From: Candidatus Sulfotelmatobacter sp.
GTDB taxonomy: Bacteria; Acidobacteriota; Terriglobia; Terriglobales; Acidobacteriaceae
Length of the DNA: 64,000 nucleotides
NCBI GenBank assembly: GCA_030041215.1
Contig: JASHOH010000159.1
Location: 1 to 64,000 of the forward strand
Direction: 5' to 3'
The translations under genes and the position numbers were made by a program. The notes under the pieces were generated by a model. The model was not told the DNA's origin. It was given only the letters and a program-made list of their open reading frames with translations, and did no database searches. Position 1 is the first letter of the stretch. The number at the start of each line of letters is the position of its first letter. This document shows positions 43,910 through 52,912 of the stretch, one piece after another.

Positions 43910-45406
43910 CTAAGACCCTGCAGCCTGGCTGTGTGCTTCACGTCCGAGGCAAACTTGATTTCTTCCCGCCTGCTTGGCCGCGTACAGGGCTGCATCAGCA
44001 GCTTTCACTAACTGATCGCGCGTGGTGCCATGCTGGGGAAAAGCGGCAACTCCCGCGCTGATCGTTACCGTGCAAGGCACGCCGGGGAACTGCCAGCCGG
44101 CAACCATCTTTCGCAACTTCTCTGCGATAGACACGGCGTGCTCCGAGTTGGCCTGTGTCAGCAAGATACAGAATTCCTCGCCGCCGTAGCGGCATACCAC
44201 ATCGATTCGTCTGACTTGCTTATTAAACAGAGAAGAAACCTGCCGCAAGACCTCGTCTCCCAGAACGTGCCCGAACTCGTCGTTGAGCCGCTTGAAGTGA
44301 TCGATATCCGCCATAATGATGGCCATTGCTGTGTTATAGCGACGAGCACGTTCAATCTCTTCCAGGATGCGCATTTCGAAATGGCGGCGATTGAAAATTC
44401 CCGTGAGGCCATCCAGATAAGCAAGCTGTTTCACGCGCTCGACGTAGTGCGCATTCTGAATGGCGGTAGCGCAGATGTCGGCGACGGATTCGAGCGATTG
44501 CAGGTCGCCGTCGCGGAAAGCGTCAGGCAAGGCGCTATCCAGGGCCAGGATGCCCAGCGTTTGTCCAAACGATACCAGGGGAATGCATATGCGCGCCGCT
44601 GACTCGTCAAAAAATTTCGCGGAGGCGCCACGCATGTCGGTCTCTGTCGCGCCGCCGTTGCCGGCCAGAATCGTGGCCCATGGCTCTGTGTTCGCGGGAA
44701 AGCGTCCGCCCTGGGGAATACGCGGCGTCAGCGTGCCATGATGTGCCCTCAGCACCAGATCTCGATCTTCGCGCAGAAACAACGATACGTGCGAAACGCG
44801 AAAGGCGCTTTGGATCAGCTCGCATACTCTCGCCAGCAAATCCTCCAGTTCCAGCACAGCCGTGGTTTGCTGCGCGATGGCGTTGATGGCCTGCAATTGC
44901 CGGGCGCGTTGCTGCTCTAGGGAATAAAGACGGGCATTCTGCAATGCGATGGAAGCGTGGGTTGAAAACAGCATCAGCAGGTCGATGGTTTGAGGATCAA
45001 AGTGGTCGACGTGGTCACTTTGACAATCGAGGACGCCCACCACTTCATCGCGCACCATAAGCGGAATGGCCAGTTCCGATCGAGTGGATTTGGCCGCGCA
45101 CACATAGCGCGGGTCTTCGCTCACATCGGGCGCATAGACCGGTTGTTTTTTCAGTGCCGCCGCGCCAGTGATGCCCTGGCCCAGAGCCAGCCGGATCCTG
45201 TCCTGGCCTTCATCCCAGCCGATCTGCGAGCGGATATAGAGCTGCTGCGCCTTCTTGTCGAGCAGACCGATGGCCACGTTGCGGAGATGAAAGTAGTCCC
45301 GCGCGATCTCCAGAATGCGCTGCAGCACCTCGTCCAAGTCGAAGGTAGACAGCACTGCCTGGCCGGCATCGTACAGGACGGCAATATTGTTCATGTTAAA
45401 GGACAT
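43910..45406 (-). CDS. Diguanylate cyclase with two GAF domains
   Basis: A 498-residue cytoplasmic protein. Two GAF sensor domains (about 20-160 and 185-320; e.g. ELAIPLMVRDEVVGVLDCQS and RICIPLVSFGQTLGILALDS) precede a GGDEF domain (about 325-490). The active site reads RYGGEEF at 406-412, and RRID at 399-402 is five residues before it, the position of the inhibitory I-site, so product inhibition is expected. DADIDHFKRLNDEFGH-like metal and base residues (MADIDHFKRLND) are present. It makes c-di-GMP in response to small ligands. Convergent with the PDZ gene. Confidence 0.93.
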   Translation of the reverse strand: MSFNMNNIAVLYDAGQAVLSTFDLDEVLQRILEIARDYFHLRNVAIGLLDKKAQQLYIRSQIGWDEGQDRIRLALGQGITGAAALKKQPVYAPDVSEDPRYVCAAKSTRSELAIPLMVRDEVVGVLDCQSDHVDHFDPQTIDLLMLFSTHASIALQNARLYSLEQQRARQLQAINAIAQQTTAVLELEDLLARVCELIQSAFRVSHVSLFLREDRDLVLRAHHGTLTPRIPQGGRFPANTEPWATILAGNGGATETDMRGASAKFFDESAARICIPLVSFGQTLGILALDSALPDAFRDGDLQSLESVADICATAIQNAHYVERVKQLAYLDGLTGIFNRRHFEMRILEEIERARRYNTAMAIIMADIDHFKRLNDEFGHVLGDEVLRQVSSLFNKQVRRIDVVCRYGGEEFCILLTQANSEHAVSIAEKLRKMVAGWQFPGVPCTVTISAGVAAFPQHGTTRDQLVKAADAALYAAKQAGRNQVCLGREAHSQAAGS

Positions 45407-45481
45407 CCTAACGTGGCGGAAAGCGTCGCCGGAGGTGCCGAAAGTAACCAGGGAAATTGGCTTTTACGATCCGGCAGCAGC

Positions 45482-45688
45482 CTACTTCCATTTTCTGGCG
45501 GTGCGAATCAGCCCGTATGCCACCAGACAGAACCAGAAATCAACGATCATGCCGACATCGAACTGGAAGGGGCGATGACGCGGCAGCGGCAAGGATGGAG
45601 CCAGAAGAAAGTAGGCGATGTTGCCGAGGACAATCGCGCAGAAAGCCTGAATGAGATTTACCTTCACAATTGAGTTAGACAACAACAC
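45482..45688 (-). CDS. Small two-helix membrane protein
   Basis: A 68-residue frame from a GTG start (or a second in-frame GTG 7 codons later). Two hydrophobic helices, AFCAIVLGNIAYFLLA and GMIVDFWFCLVAYGLI, are separated by a basic Pro-rich loop (PSLPLPRHRP). No family or ribosome site is clear; the amphipathic pattern supports a real membrane peptide. It lies upstream of the diguanylate cyclase on the same strand with a 75-base gap. Confidence 0.45.
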   Translation of the reverse strand: MLLSNSIVKVNLIQAFCAIVLGNIAYFLLAPSLPLPRHRPFQFDVGMIVDFWFCLVAYGLIRTARKWK

Positions 45689-45833
45689 GGCAGAGTTAGT
45701 TGCGGGATCGTTGCCAAAATGCGCTTCAGCTCTTTCGACCTGCCGGAGATGGTTTTCGCTGAAGTGCGTTTTTCGAAAAAAAATGGGAGCACAGTTTGTG
45801 CTCCCTCAATCAGTGTTGGCTAGCGCGAGGAGG

Positions 45834-46223
45834 TTATTCGTTTGAACCTGCCACCTGCATCGCCTCGCCAGATTCAGTCAGATCCAGAGCGATTTTCTTA
45901 CCCTGAAAACGTATGCCGGCCAGGGAGCGCGCACCTTTGTCGGTACTCGTAATCACGGCCGCATCATTGGCCGCCGGCGATTGCAGCTCTACGATGTGGG
46001 CGGGAGCTTTCGCAATGACTTTCTTGCCCTGAATGAAGCTCAACTCCACGTTGGGCCCATTTCCGTCCCACTGCAATCGGTATTCTCCTGGTTTCAAGGT
46101 GGTGCCGTTCACCGTGACGGGGTCACTGATCTGGAGATCACCTTTCGTTCCCGCAAACGCGCTCGCGGCCAGCAAGATCGCCAGCCCCAGCACCATGAAC
46201 TTCGATACCGTCGCAAACCTCAT
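45834..46223 (-). CDS. Small exported protein of unknown function
   Basis: A 129-residue protein with strong ribosome site (AAAAGGAG, 6 bases before ATG at 46223). Signal peptide 1-25 (ending ASAFAG). The mature domain begins KGDLQISDPVTVNGTTLKPG then EYRLQWDGNGPNVELSFIQG, a beta-rich pattern frequently seen in small acidobacterial secreted proteins. Function unknown. Its 5' leader is antisense to the promoter of the small RNA candidate. Confidence 0.7.
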   Translation of the reverse strand: MRFATVSKFMVLGLAILLAASAFAGTKGDLQISDPVTVNGTTLKPGEYRLQWDGNGPNVELSFIQGKKVIAKAPAHIVELQSPAANDAAVITSTDKGARSLAGIRFQGKKIALDLTESGEAMQVAGSNE

Positions 46224-46301
46224 GACTGCTCCTTTTCTTCCCCGAAATTTCGTCGGAGAGCGGCTGGGGCGGCCCAATATTTACGACTGGCGAGAAAACC
46301 C

Positions 46302-46329
46302 TTGTGTTTTGCCGCGAATCGCCTACAAT
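46302..46329 (+). promoter_or_regulatory. Promoter of the small RNA candidate
   Basis: TTGTGT (46302-46307) and TACAAT (46324-46329, 5 of 6 consensus) are 16 bases apart. The predicted start at about 46336 coincides with the first base of the structured region. Confidence 0.55.
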
Positions 46330-46335
46330 GCAGCG

Positions 46336-46478
46336 GTCGGGGTCCAGCGAAAGCCGCAAGGCTGCCGCTGTGCATGGGGTTTTCTCATCTGGGCCGCCAA
46401 ACCGAGAGTGAGAAAATCCCAGACCCCGCGAATCTTCTGTTACTGCAACGGACCGAATCTGCGGCCCGTTTCTTTGTT
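46336..46478 (+). ncRNA. Candidate structured small RNA
   Basis: A region of about 140 bases, flanked by a promoter and a hairpin with T-rich tail, folds as a three-way junction. P1: CGGGGTC (46338-46344) with GACCCCG (46422-46428). P2: CAGCG-AA-AGCC, GNRA loop GCAA, GGCT-GC-CGCTG (46345-46370). P3: GGGGTTTTCTCA (46376-46387) with TGAGAAAATCCC (46409-46420), 12 pairs including one G-U. The GNRA loop points to the plus strand. I could not match it to 6S, SRP, tmRNA, RNase P or a riboswitch class that I know. No coding frame of note overlaps it on the plus strand, and no gene follows within reach, so it looks free-standing. Confidence 0.6.
46447..46475 (+). terminator. Terminator of the small RNA candidate
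   Basis: AACGG-A-CCG and CGG-C-CCGTT form an 8-bp stem with one mismatch around AATCTG, followed by TCTTTGTTC. Confidence 0.5.
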
Positions 46479-46660
46479 CATTACGGTTTGTTCGTGCGGA
46501 AAGTTCCCTGACGGATTACTTAATTTCCCACGCTTATTAGACGTGATTCGCAAGGGCGAGTAAGCAGGTTTTCGATAGCAGAGTTTGCAATTTACAAGTA
46601 TTGACCAGATGCGCGGAACAGTTTGCATCTGTCTTGTTAAGTGCGTCGTTTCACAATCGT

Positions 46661-47476
46661 CTAGTCGGCGTCGCCGTGCTGACGTTCCACCGACCAGATG
46701 CTGGCCTGATCTTTTTCGAAGGGATAGACGTGCACCATCCAGTTGAAGACTATAGGATGAAACGTTCCACCGGCGGCATCGCAGGCTTCCTGCGTAGCGA
46801 TCGACCCTTTCAAGCCGAATAGCGGATGCGGACCGAAGTATTCGCTCTTCCGCCCCGCGGGCGCAGTGCAAAAGTTTACGTGCTCGTGCCACTGCGCGAC
46901 ACTGAGCGGAATACGTTCGTCAAGCTGATCTTCGCTAAGCCGCTTGGGCGCAGTGTACATTACGCCAATCAATTTGTAATCATCGCCATGTTTTTCGTAA
47001 AGCAGCGAAGTCGGATGCTCGGGATTGAAACGGAAAGCGGCCTCCATCGCATAGCCATAATTCGTGAAGTGATACATTTTCTGTGGAAGTTCAGGATGAA
47101 AAATCTTAAAGCCGTCGTTCAGCGCGGTGCGATAGTCAAGATACTTTTCTGAAACCTTGCGCGCGGCTTCGGCTACTTGCTGGGCGCGTTCGGCATCGCC
47201 GGGTTTTGCGGCGCGAAGCGCGGTCATCTTCATGTGAGGGCCCATATCCATGTGGCCCTCCATCGCATGCATGGCGTGCATGCCGCTGTCGGCGTCTTTG
47301 TCGGAGTCGGCGTCGCGGGAGCTGTTCATTCCACTCATATGCGACATGTCGTGGCCTGGCATGTCCATAGCAGGCATGCTCGGTTGAGTATTGGAAGGGG
47401 TGGCTGCGGGCTGTTGCTGGCCCCAGCTAAGGCTGGCGAACAAGAATATCGAAATCAGGATGGCGATATGACGCAT
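46661..47476 (-). CDS. Exported His/Met-rich protein of unknown function
   Basis: A 271-residue protein with signal peptide 1-19 (ending LSWGQ). Residues 30-85 are rich in Met, His and Asp (MPAMDMPGHDMSHMSGM, MHAMHAMEGHMDMGPHM), as in copper-binding linkers. The folded part (about 90-270) has a helix with AARKVSEKYLDYRTALNDGF, then YHFTNYGYAMEAAFRFNPEH, HEHVNFC and FNWMVHVYPF, with many His that may bind metal. It matches a conserved family I have seen only as hypothetical. Probable periplasmic metal binding; not proven. Confidence 0.65.
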   Translation of the reverse strand: MRHIAILISIFLFASLSWGQQQPAATPSNTQPSMPAMDMPGHDMSHMSGMNSSRDADSDKDADSGMHAMHAMEGHMDMGPHMKMTALRAAKPGDAERAQQVAEAARKVSEKYLDYRTALNDGFKIFHPELPQKMYHFTNYGYAMEAAFRFNPEHPTSLLYEKHGDDYKLIGVMYTAPKRLSEDQLDERIPLSVAQWHEHVNFCTAPAGRKSEYFGPHPLFGLKGSIATQEACDAAGGTFHPIVFNWMVHVYPFEKDQASIWSVERQHGDAD

Positions 47477-47599
47477 GGCGGATTCCCCCGCTTGGTTTCT
47501 ATTAACACTGTCCTAGGGGAATTGTTTTTGCAACAACGTGTGAATCGCCGGAGTAACAGAGGTAACAAACCTGACTTTCGTCGACGTTTGCCGTTGCAC

Positions 47600-48067
47600 C
47601 TACTGCATCGGCACCGAAACATGTTCATGCACGGTGACCCATTTGCCATCCTGGTTCTCAAAGACTGCCGTCCAGCGCATGTTTCCCATATCGATTTTGC
47701 CACTCTTTTGAGTCATCTCGAACTTTACCGTTGCAGTTACCCAGGCCAGATCTCCATGAGGATGGACGGCGAAATCGTCGTTCACCGTGAATGTGGCGCT
47801 CTTATAGTTCGAGAGCAGACCCTTGGCCCCTTTATCATATTCGTCCCAACTGGTGTACTTCAGAGGCGCGATGTCGAAAAATGTGTTCGCGCCGGCGGCG
47901 TAGTATTTTGCGACGTTATCAGGATTGAGAGTCGCCCAGCCATCCCATATCTTCTGCGCGTAAGTTTTGTCGGGAGGCGCAGTGGGCTTCTTGGATCCAG
48001 CAACCAACGGCTGAGCTACCGAAAACAGGGCGATACTCACCAGACAGACGACGAGAAAGTTTTTCAT
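47600..48067 (-). CDS. Exported SnoaL/DUF4440-like protein
   Basis: A 155-residue protein. The ATG at 48067 has GGAG about 9 bases upstream and begins a signal peptide (1-23, ending QPLVAG); the longer upstream frame is repeat DNA. The mature part has the cone-shaped NTF2-like pattern: YAQKIWDGWATLNPDNVAKY at the N-terminal helices, then HPHGDLAWVTATVKFEM and MRWTAVFENQDGKWVTVHEH. The fold is used by isomerases and by proteins of unknown role. The region 48068-48372 upstream holds only a repeat. Confidence 0.7.
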   Translation of the reverse strand: MKNFLVVCLVSIALFSVAQPLVAGSKKPTAPPDKTYAQKIWDGWATLNPDNVAKYYAAGANTFFDIAPLKYTSWDEYDKGAKGLLSNYKSATFTVNDDFAVHPHGDLAWVTATVKFEMTQKSGKIDMGNMRWTAVFENQDGKWVTVHEHVSVPMQ

Positions 48068-48247
48068 GTGGATGTCTCCAGAATCGGCGGAATTCTCGCA
48101 CACCGGACGCGAATACGTAAAGCGCATTGACCGATCTTGGCGCGCCACGTAAAATAATTGAGTTTGCCTGTACTCGCCGACCCGTTCTGGGGGCGCCTGC
48201 CGTGGCTGCTCACGCGCTGCGGTGGAAACACAGCAAGCAATAAGGTT

Positions 48248-48345
48248 GCGAGCCGGACGCGCTTTTGCGCGTCGCAAAAAGCGCGACGCATCGCGCGGCC
48301 CGCCCAGGTCCCTCGCTGCGCAAAGAACGCTTGCTCGGGATGACA
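48248..48345. repeat. 100-bp GC-rich intergenic repeat, copy C
   Basis: GCGAGCC, GCGCGACGCATCGCGCGGC, CCTCGCTGCGCAAAGAACGC, CTCGGGATGACA. It lies 28 bases before rplU; its left hairpin has a different inner sequence from B and D but the same outline. Confidence 0.78.
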
Positions 48346-48372
48346 GCAGTATTTTTCGATGGAGGCACAAGC

Positions 48373-48846
48373 ATGTACGCGGTGATTCGCGCGGGCGGAA
48401 AACAATACCGGGTAGCACCCGGCGATGTAATTCGAGTGGAAAAGCTGGCCACGGGCACGGATGGCCATGTGGAATTCCCAGAAATTCTGGCCGTTTCGGC
48501 GAATGACGGCGAGATCGGCAAACCGCAGTCGAAAGCGCGCGTCACCGGCCAGATCGTCGAAGAAGGGCGCGGCGACAAAGTCATCGTCTTCCATTACAAG
48601 CGCAAGAAGCAATATAAGAAGTTGCGAGGGCACCGGCAGCCCTACACTGCCGTGCGCATCTCGGAGATCGCTTTTGATGGACAGAGCTTCAAGGCTCCCG
48701 AGCTGGAGAAGAAAGAGGCGAAGCCGAAGAAGGCGAAACCTGTTGCTGAAGTGGAAGAGCGCGAGGCGGAATCGAAGCCGAAGGCTGCGGCGAAGAAGAA
48801 ATCGGCTCCGAGGAAGGCAGCGAAGAAATCAGCAAAGAAGAAGTGA
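48373..48846 (+). CDS. rplU: 50S ribosomal protein L21 with Lys/Ala-rich tail
   Basis: A 157-residue protein. The ATG at 48373 follows GGAGGCACAAGC and gives the family start MYAVIRAGGKQYRVAPGD. Core motifs include VIVFHYKRKKQYKKLRGHRQ and residues up to about 103. The last 55 residues are a basic Lys/Ala/Glu tail of low complexity, longer than in most bacteria. The upstream open frame runs through the repeat and is not used. Operon with rpmA and obgE. Confidence 0.95.
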   Translation: MYAVIRAGGKQYRVAPGDVIRVEKLATGTDGHVEFPEILAVSANDGEIGKPQSKARVTGQIVEEGRGDKVIVFHYKRKKQYKKLRGHRQPYTAVRISEIAFDGQSFKAPELEKKEAKPKKAKPVAEVEEREAESKPKAAAKKKSAPRKAAKKSAKKK

Positions 48847-48858
48847 ACATGAAAGGAT

Positions 48859-48958
48859 GCGAGCCAATCGCGCGATTTATTGTGGCGCGAGAAGCGCGCC
48901 ACTTCGCGCGGCTCGCCCAGATTCCTCGCTGCGCAAAAGAAGCTGGCTCGGAATGACA
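48859..48958. repeat. 100-bp GC-rich intergenic repeat, copy D
   Basis: GCGAGCC, TTTATTGTGGCGCGAGAAGC, GCGCGGCTCGCCCAGATTCC, CTCGGAATGACA. It lies between rplU and rpmA, two genes normally cotranscribed, and is nearly the same as copy B. Confidence 0.8.
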
Positions 48959-48997
48959 TGAAATCTAATCTGGCAACTGGCCACTGAGAACTGATTT

Positions 48998-49261
48998 ATG
49001 GCACATAAAAAAGGACAAGGTACTTCAAGAAACGGCCGAGACTCGAACTCGCAGCGGCTGGGGTTTAAGGCATTCGGCGGGCAAGTCGTGCCCGGCGGAA
49101 CGATTATCGTTCGTCAGCGCGGTACCCGCGTGAAGCCGGGTCTGAACGTCGGCCGCGGCAAGGATGATACTCTGTTCGCGAAGATCACGGGACGCATCAA
49201 ATTTCTGAATAAAGGCTCGATGGGCAGGTTCGTGATGATCGAGCCGGTGGAAGCGCAGTAG
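48998..49261 (+). CDS. rpmA: 50S ribosomal protein L27
   Basis: An 87-residue large-subunit protein near the peptidyl-transferase centre. [20 protein letters not shown] is the canonical N-terminus, with [20 protein letters not shown] and [10 protein letters not shown]. No N-terminal cleavage extension is present. Second gene of rplU-rpmA-obgE. Confidence 0.96.
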   Translation: MAHKKGQGTSRNGRDSNSQRLGFKAFGGQVVPGGTIIVRQRGTRVKPGLNVGRGKDDTLFAKITGRIKFLNKGSMGRFVMIEPVEAQ

Positions 49262-49284
49262 CCTTCGGAACGTTGAACGCGTCG

Positions 49285-49300
49285 CGGGCAGTAGTGCCCG
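49285..49300. repeat. CGGGCA-GTAG-TGCCCG hairpin, copy 2
   Basis: Six-bp perfect stem with GTAG loop, followed by TGCCA, in the rpmA-obgE gap. Matches 39281-39298. Confidence 0.65.
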
Positions 49301-49381
49301 TGCCAGATGGCTGCCACACCAAATGCCTCGTCTTCAGGACGGGGCTTTTGTGTTGGTCGAGGAACGACAACGGCGATTTCC

Positions 49382-50422
49382 ATGTTCATCGATGAAGCCA
49401 AAATTCGCGTGAAAGCTGGCGACGGGGGCAACGGCTGCATGGCTTTTCGCCGCGAAAAATTTGTTCCGCGGGGCGGGCCTTCCGGCGGAGATGGGGGCAA
49501 GGGCGGCGACGTAGTGATGGAATCGAGCGAGTGCCACAACACGCTCGTGCATTTCCGCTTTAATCCGGAGTACAAGGCCGAGCGTGGACGTCACGGCGAA
49601 GGCTCCAACAAAACCGGACGCGACGGTGCCGATGTTGTTCTGAAGGTGCCTGTGGGTACGATTGTCTACGACGACGAAACCGGTGAGAAAGTTTTCGACT
49701 TCTCGGCAGCTGATCAGCGCATGATTATTGCCTGTGGCGGCCGCGGTGGACGGGGCAATGCCCAATTTGCCACGTCAACCCATCAGGCGCCGCGCGAGTG
49801 CGAGCCTGGCCGCCCCGGTGAGGAGCATGTCTATCGACTCGAACTCAAGTTGCTGGCCGATGTCGGGCTGGTCGGATATCCGAATGTTGGTAAATCCACT
49901 TTGATCTCGCGCATCTCGGCGGCGCGCCCGAAGATTGCCGATTATCCGTTCACTACGCTCGAGCCAAATCTGGGCGTGGTCGTCGTCGGCGACGCTAAGA
50001 ATGAAATCAGCTTCGTGGTCGCCGACATCCCCGGCTTGATCGAGGGAGCACATACTGGCTCCGGATTGGGAACGCAGTTCTTGCGCCACATCGAGCGCAC
50101 CCGCCTGCTGGTTCATCTGGTCGATGTTTCGGACAGCAGCGGACGGCCCGATGTGGTCAAGGATGTCGAGGTAATTCTGAGCGAACTGGCCAGCTTCGGC
50201 GCTGGTCTGGAAACAAAGCCGATGATAATGGTCGCATCGAAGATGGACGTGGCGCACAAAGACAAAGTCGCCGCTTTGAAACGCTACTGCAAGAAGCACA
50301 AGCTGAAGCTGTATGAGATTTCGGCTGTCACAGGCAAGGGCATCGAAGAACTTAAATACGCAATGGCAAAAGAGGTTGATGCGCTTCGCAGGCAGGCGCT
50401 GCAACAGGCTGAAGCAAGTTGA
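49382..50422 (+). CDS. obgE: Obg-family GTPase
   Basis: A 346-residue essential GTPase linked to 50S assembly and stress control. [19 protein letters not shown] is the family start, so I use the ATG at 49382. The Gly-rich Obg domain (1-158) contains [15 protein letters not shown]. The G domain has GYPNVGKST (G1), TTLEPNLG (switch I), DIPGLIEGA (G3) and MVASKMD (G4). The long variable C-terminal domain of some homologues is absent. Third gene of the rplU-rpmA-obgE group. Confidence 0.96.
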   Translation: MFIDEAKIRVKAGDGGNGCMAFRREKFVPRGGPSGGDGGKGGDVVMESSECHNTLVHFRFNPEYKAERGRHGEGSNKTGRDGADVVLKVPVGTIVYDDETGEKVFDFSAADQRMIIACGGRGGRGNAQFATSTHQAPRECEPGRPGEEHVYRLELKLLADVGLVGYPNVGKSTLISRISAARPKIADYPFTTLEPNLGVVVVGDAKNEISFVVADIPGLIEGAHTGSGLGTQFLRHIERTRLLVHLVDVSDSSGRPDVVKDVEVILSELASFGAGLETKPMIMVASKMDVAHKDKVAALKRYCKKHKLKLYEISAVTGKGIEELKYAMAKEVDALRRQALQQAEAS

Positions 50423-50434
50423 TCAAATGAAGCT

Positions 50435-52681
50435 CTATGCCCGTGGCAACTGGCCCGCGTGCTGGAACTGATATTGCAGAATCTTTGCTGCCAGCGCGGG
50501 CATTCTTTCGCCGCTTGGCTTCACCGTACGGACCACTTCTCCCTTACAAATTACCTCGGTGGGTGAAAGTCCGGCGATCTCGGCGGGCAACACGAGATTG
50601 ATTTCCAGCACTACGTTCGGCTGCAAGACATCTTCCGCCTCAAACAACAAGCCCGAGCGGCTGATATTTTTGGTTTCTCCGGTATGCCAAGTCTGCTCGT
50701 CCAGGCGACGGTACTTCAGCGGCAATTGCAGTTGGAAGCGCTGCGCCCGCGACATCGCCGGCGCGGCGGCCTGAGCAACTTGCGCCTGCATCTCGGCCAG
50801 AGGCGCCGGAGTTGTATCCAGCACCGCGCGCACCCGAGTGCTCAGCTCATGCAGCGTGAAGGGCTTTTGCAGCAGGTGCACACCTTCATCGAGCATGCCA
50901 TTGTGCCCAATCACATTCTCGGTGTAGCCCGACATGTACAAGATCTTGGTGTTGGGACGAATCTCTGATATGCGCTGTGCCAGTTCGCGGCCATTCATGC
51001 CCGGCATGATCACGTCCGTCAGCAGCAGATGAATCACCCGCTCATGCGCCACAGCGACCTGCATGGCAACTGCTCCGTCGGCGGCTTCAATGACTTTGTA
51101 CCCTTGTTTCTCCAGAAATTGTCGCGCCAGATAGCGCAGATTCGCCTCGTCCTCGACGAGCAGGATAGTTTCTGTGCCCGGCTGAGCCGGGACAGTTTCC
51201 ACGGGAGTAGCGACTTGCGCCGCAGGCTGAAGCGCATCACCCACGCGTGGCAGATAAATTCTGAAAGTGGTTCCCTTGCCCGGACCGCTGTTCACCCAGA
51301 TGTAGCCACCGCTCTGCTTGACGATTCCGTAAACGGTTGAGAGTCCCAGCCCCGTGCCCTTTGGCCCTTTCGTGGTGAAAAAAGGTTCAAAGATGTGCGA
51401 TTGCGTTTCCGCATCCATGCCAGCGCCTGTATCGCTGATCGCCAGCATGACGTAATTTCCCGGTGTCAGAGGAGCGTGCAAGCGGGCGTACTCTTCATCT
51501 AGAGAAACATTCGACGTTTCAATGGTCAGCTTGCCGCCGGCGGGCATGGCATCGCGTGCGTTCACTGCCAGGTTCATAATTACCTGCTCGATCTGTCCAG
51601 CATCGGCGCGGACTGTGCCCAAGCCCGCAGCCGAATTCATCACCAGCTCGATATCTTCTCCAATGACGCGCCGGAGCATCTTCATGTTTTCGCTGACCAC
51701 GGAGTTGAGGTCGAGAATTTTCGGCGCCAGCATTTGCTTGCGGCTGAAGGCAAGAAGCTGGCGTGTGAGCGAGGTGGCCCGTCCCGCGGCGCCGGCAATC
51801 TCCTGAGCCGGACCGCGCAAGGCCGGCTCTGGGCCAAGGCGGTCGAGCAGGAATTCCGAGTAGCCGGAAATCACCATGAGCAGATTGTTGAAGTCGTGCG
51901 CAATTCCGCCAGCCAGTCTTCCGACAGCCTCCATTTTTTGCGATTGGCGCAGTTGCTCCTCGAGTGCGCGGCGCTCGGTAACGTCTTCCGCAAACAGCTC
52001 GAAAGTTTTTTCCTTGGCGCCGTTTGAAACTGCGCGCCCTGAAACTCGTACGGTCGTTTCAGTGTCGTCTTTGCGTTTCCACTGGAATATCAGACCTCGA
52101 AAGGGCGCGACCGCACGCAAATGATCGGCGAGTTCGAACCAGTGCTGCGCGTCTGCGTATAGCTCTCCCAGGTGCTTTCCCACTAGCTCTTTGGGCGAGG
52201 AATATCCCAGCATTTTCAGCACCGCCGGATTTACATCCAGCACCTGGCCGGTGGCGCTGCAACGGCAAATGCCATAGGGAGCGTTAGTCACGAGCGACCG
52301 GAAATTTCTTTCCGAGCGGCGCAGTCCTTCCTGCGCGCTGCGCAGTGCCGCATTGAACCAGCAGATCAGAATGGCGAGTACGACGAACAGAGCAAGCCGC
52401 ATCATCGTGGAACGGAATTGCTCAGGCGTGTGCTCTCCGGAAAAAGAAAAATAGGCGCTGACGGTGAGCGCGAATGAGGTCGCGACCAGTCCCGGCTTCC
52501 AGCCGCCGTACCAGGCGCTGATCATTACCGCGACGGCAAACACTGCCAACCGGCTCTCGGCGACATTCGGCAGCAGCAGCCCCGCAATCAGCGCCAATGC
52601 CGTGCTGAGCACAGCTACGCCATAACGCAGAATGGGAGCTCGAGCCGGCGGGATGCGAAGTAGGGGGAGGGTTACCCGCAT
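50435..52681 (-). CDS. Hybrid histidine kinase with receiver and C-terminal PilZ domain
   Basis: A 748-residue membrane sensor. Residues 15-115 hold three or four helices of the DUF4118/KdpD-like kind. A PAS domain follows (about 122-235), then HisKA with His262 in [12 protein letters not shown] and an HATPase with [11 protein letters not shown] (N-box), GAGMD and [14 protein letters not shown] receiver domain (about 505-620) has [15 protein letters not shown] and Asp in [13 protein letters not shown]. The C-terminal 105 residues form a PilZ domain ([26 protein letters not shown]), so c-di-GMP may tune the phosphorelay. Cognate output unknown. Convergent with obgE. Confidence 0.88.
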   Translation of the reverse strand: MRVTLPLLRIPPARAPILRYGVAVLSTALALIAGLLLPNVAESRLAVFAVAVMISAWYGGWKPGLVATSFALTVSAYFSFSGEHTPEQFRSTMMRLALFVVLAILICWFNAALRSAQEGLRRSERNFRSLVTNAPYGICRCSATGQVLDVNPAVLKMLGYSSPKELVGKHLGELYADAQHWFELADHLRAVAPFRGLIFQWKRKDDTETTVRVSGRAVSNGAKEKTFELFAEDVTERRALEEQLRQSQKMEAVGRLAGGIAHDFNNLLMVISGYSEFLLDRLGPEPALRGPAQEIAGAAGRATSLTRQLLAFSRKQMLAPKILDLNSVVSENMKMLRRVIGEDIELVMNSAAGLGTVRADAGQIEQVIMNLAVNARDAMPAGGKLTIETSNVSLDEEYARLHAPLTPGNYVMLAISDTGAGMDAETQSHIFEPFFTTKGPKGTGLGLSTVYGIVKQSGGYIWVNSGPGKGTTFRIYLPRVGDALQPAAQVATPVETVPAQPGTETILLVEDEANLRYLARQFLEKQGYKVIEAADGAVAMQVAVAHERVIHLLLTDVIMPGMNGRELAQRISEIRPNTKILYMSGYTENVIGHNGMLDEGVHLLQKPFTLHELSTRVRAVLDTTPAPLAEMQAQVAQAAAPAMSRAQRFQLQLPLKYRRLDEQTWHTGETKNISRSGLLFEAEDVLQPNVVLEINLVLPAEIAGLSPTEVICKGEVVRTVKPSGERMPALAAKILQYQFQHAGQLPRA

Positions 52682-52912
52682 ATGAGCCGATCTTAATTCT
52701 GGTGTTCTGAAGCAGCGAGATTACAGGAGTTCAAGCCAGCGCTCGTCTGTAGCTATCTTTTGAGGGCTCTAATTCCAGCCAACCAGACAATGGCCGGAAG
52801 GACAATGGGACTTGGACTTGTTGTACATCGAGGGCGTAATCCCGAAAGGAACTTGCCCTTGAGCAGAAACTGACTTGCCAAGCGAGGCGGCGAACGATGA
52901 CACTAGCCGGGC

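Noticed and set aside
46302-46480. Riboswitch for the minus-strand gene at 45834-46223
   Set aside because: Loop type, promoter and terminator all point to the plus strand; no conserved riboswitch core recognised.
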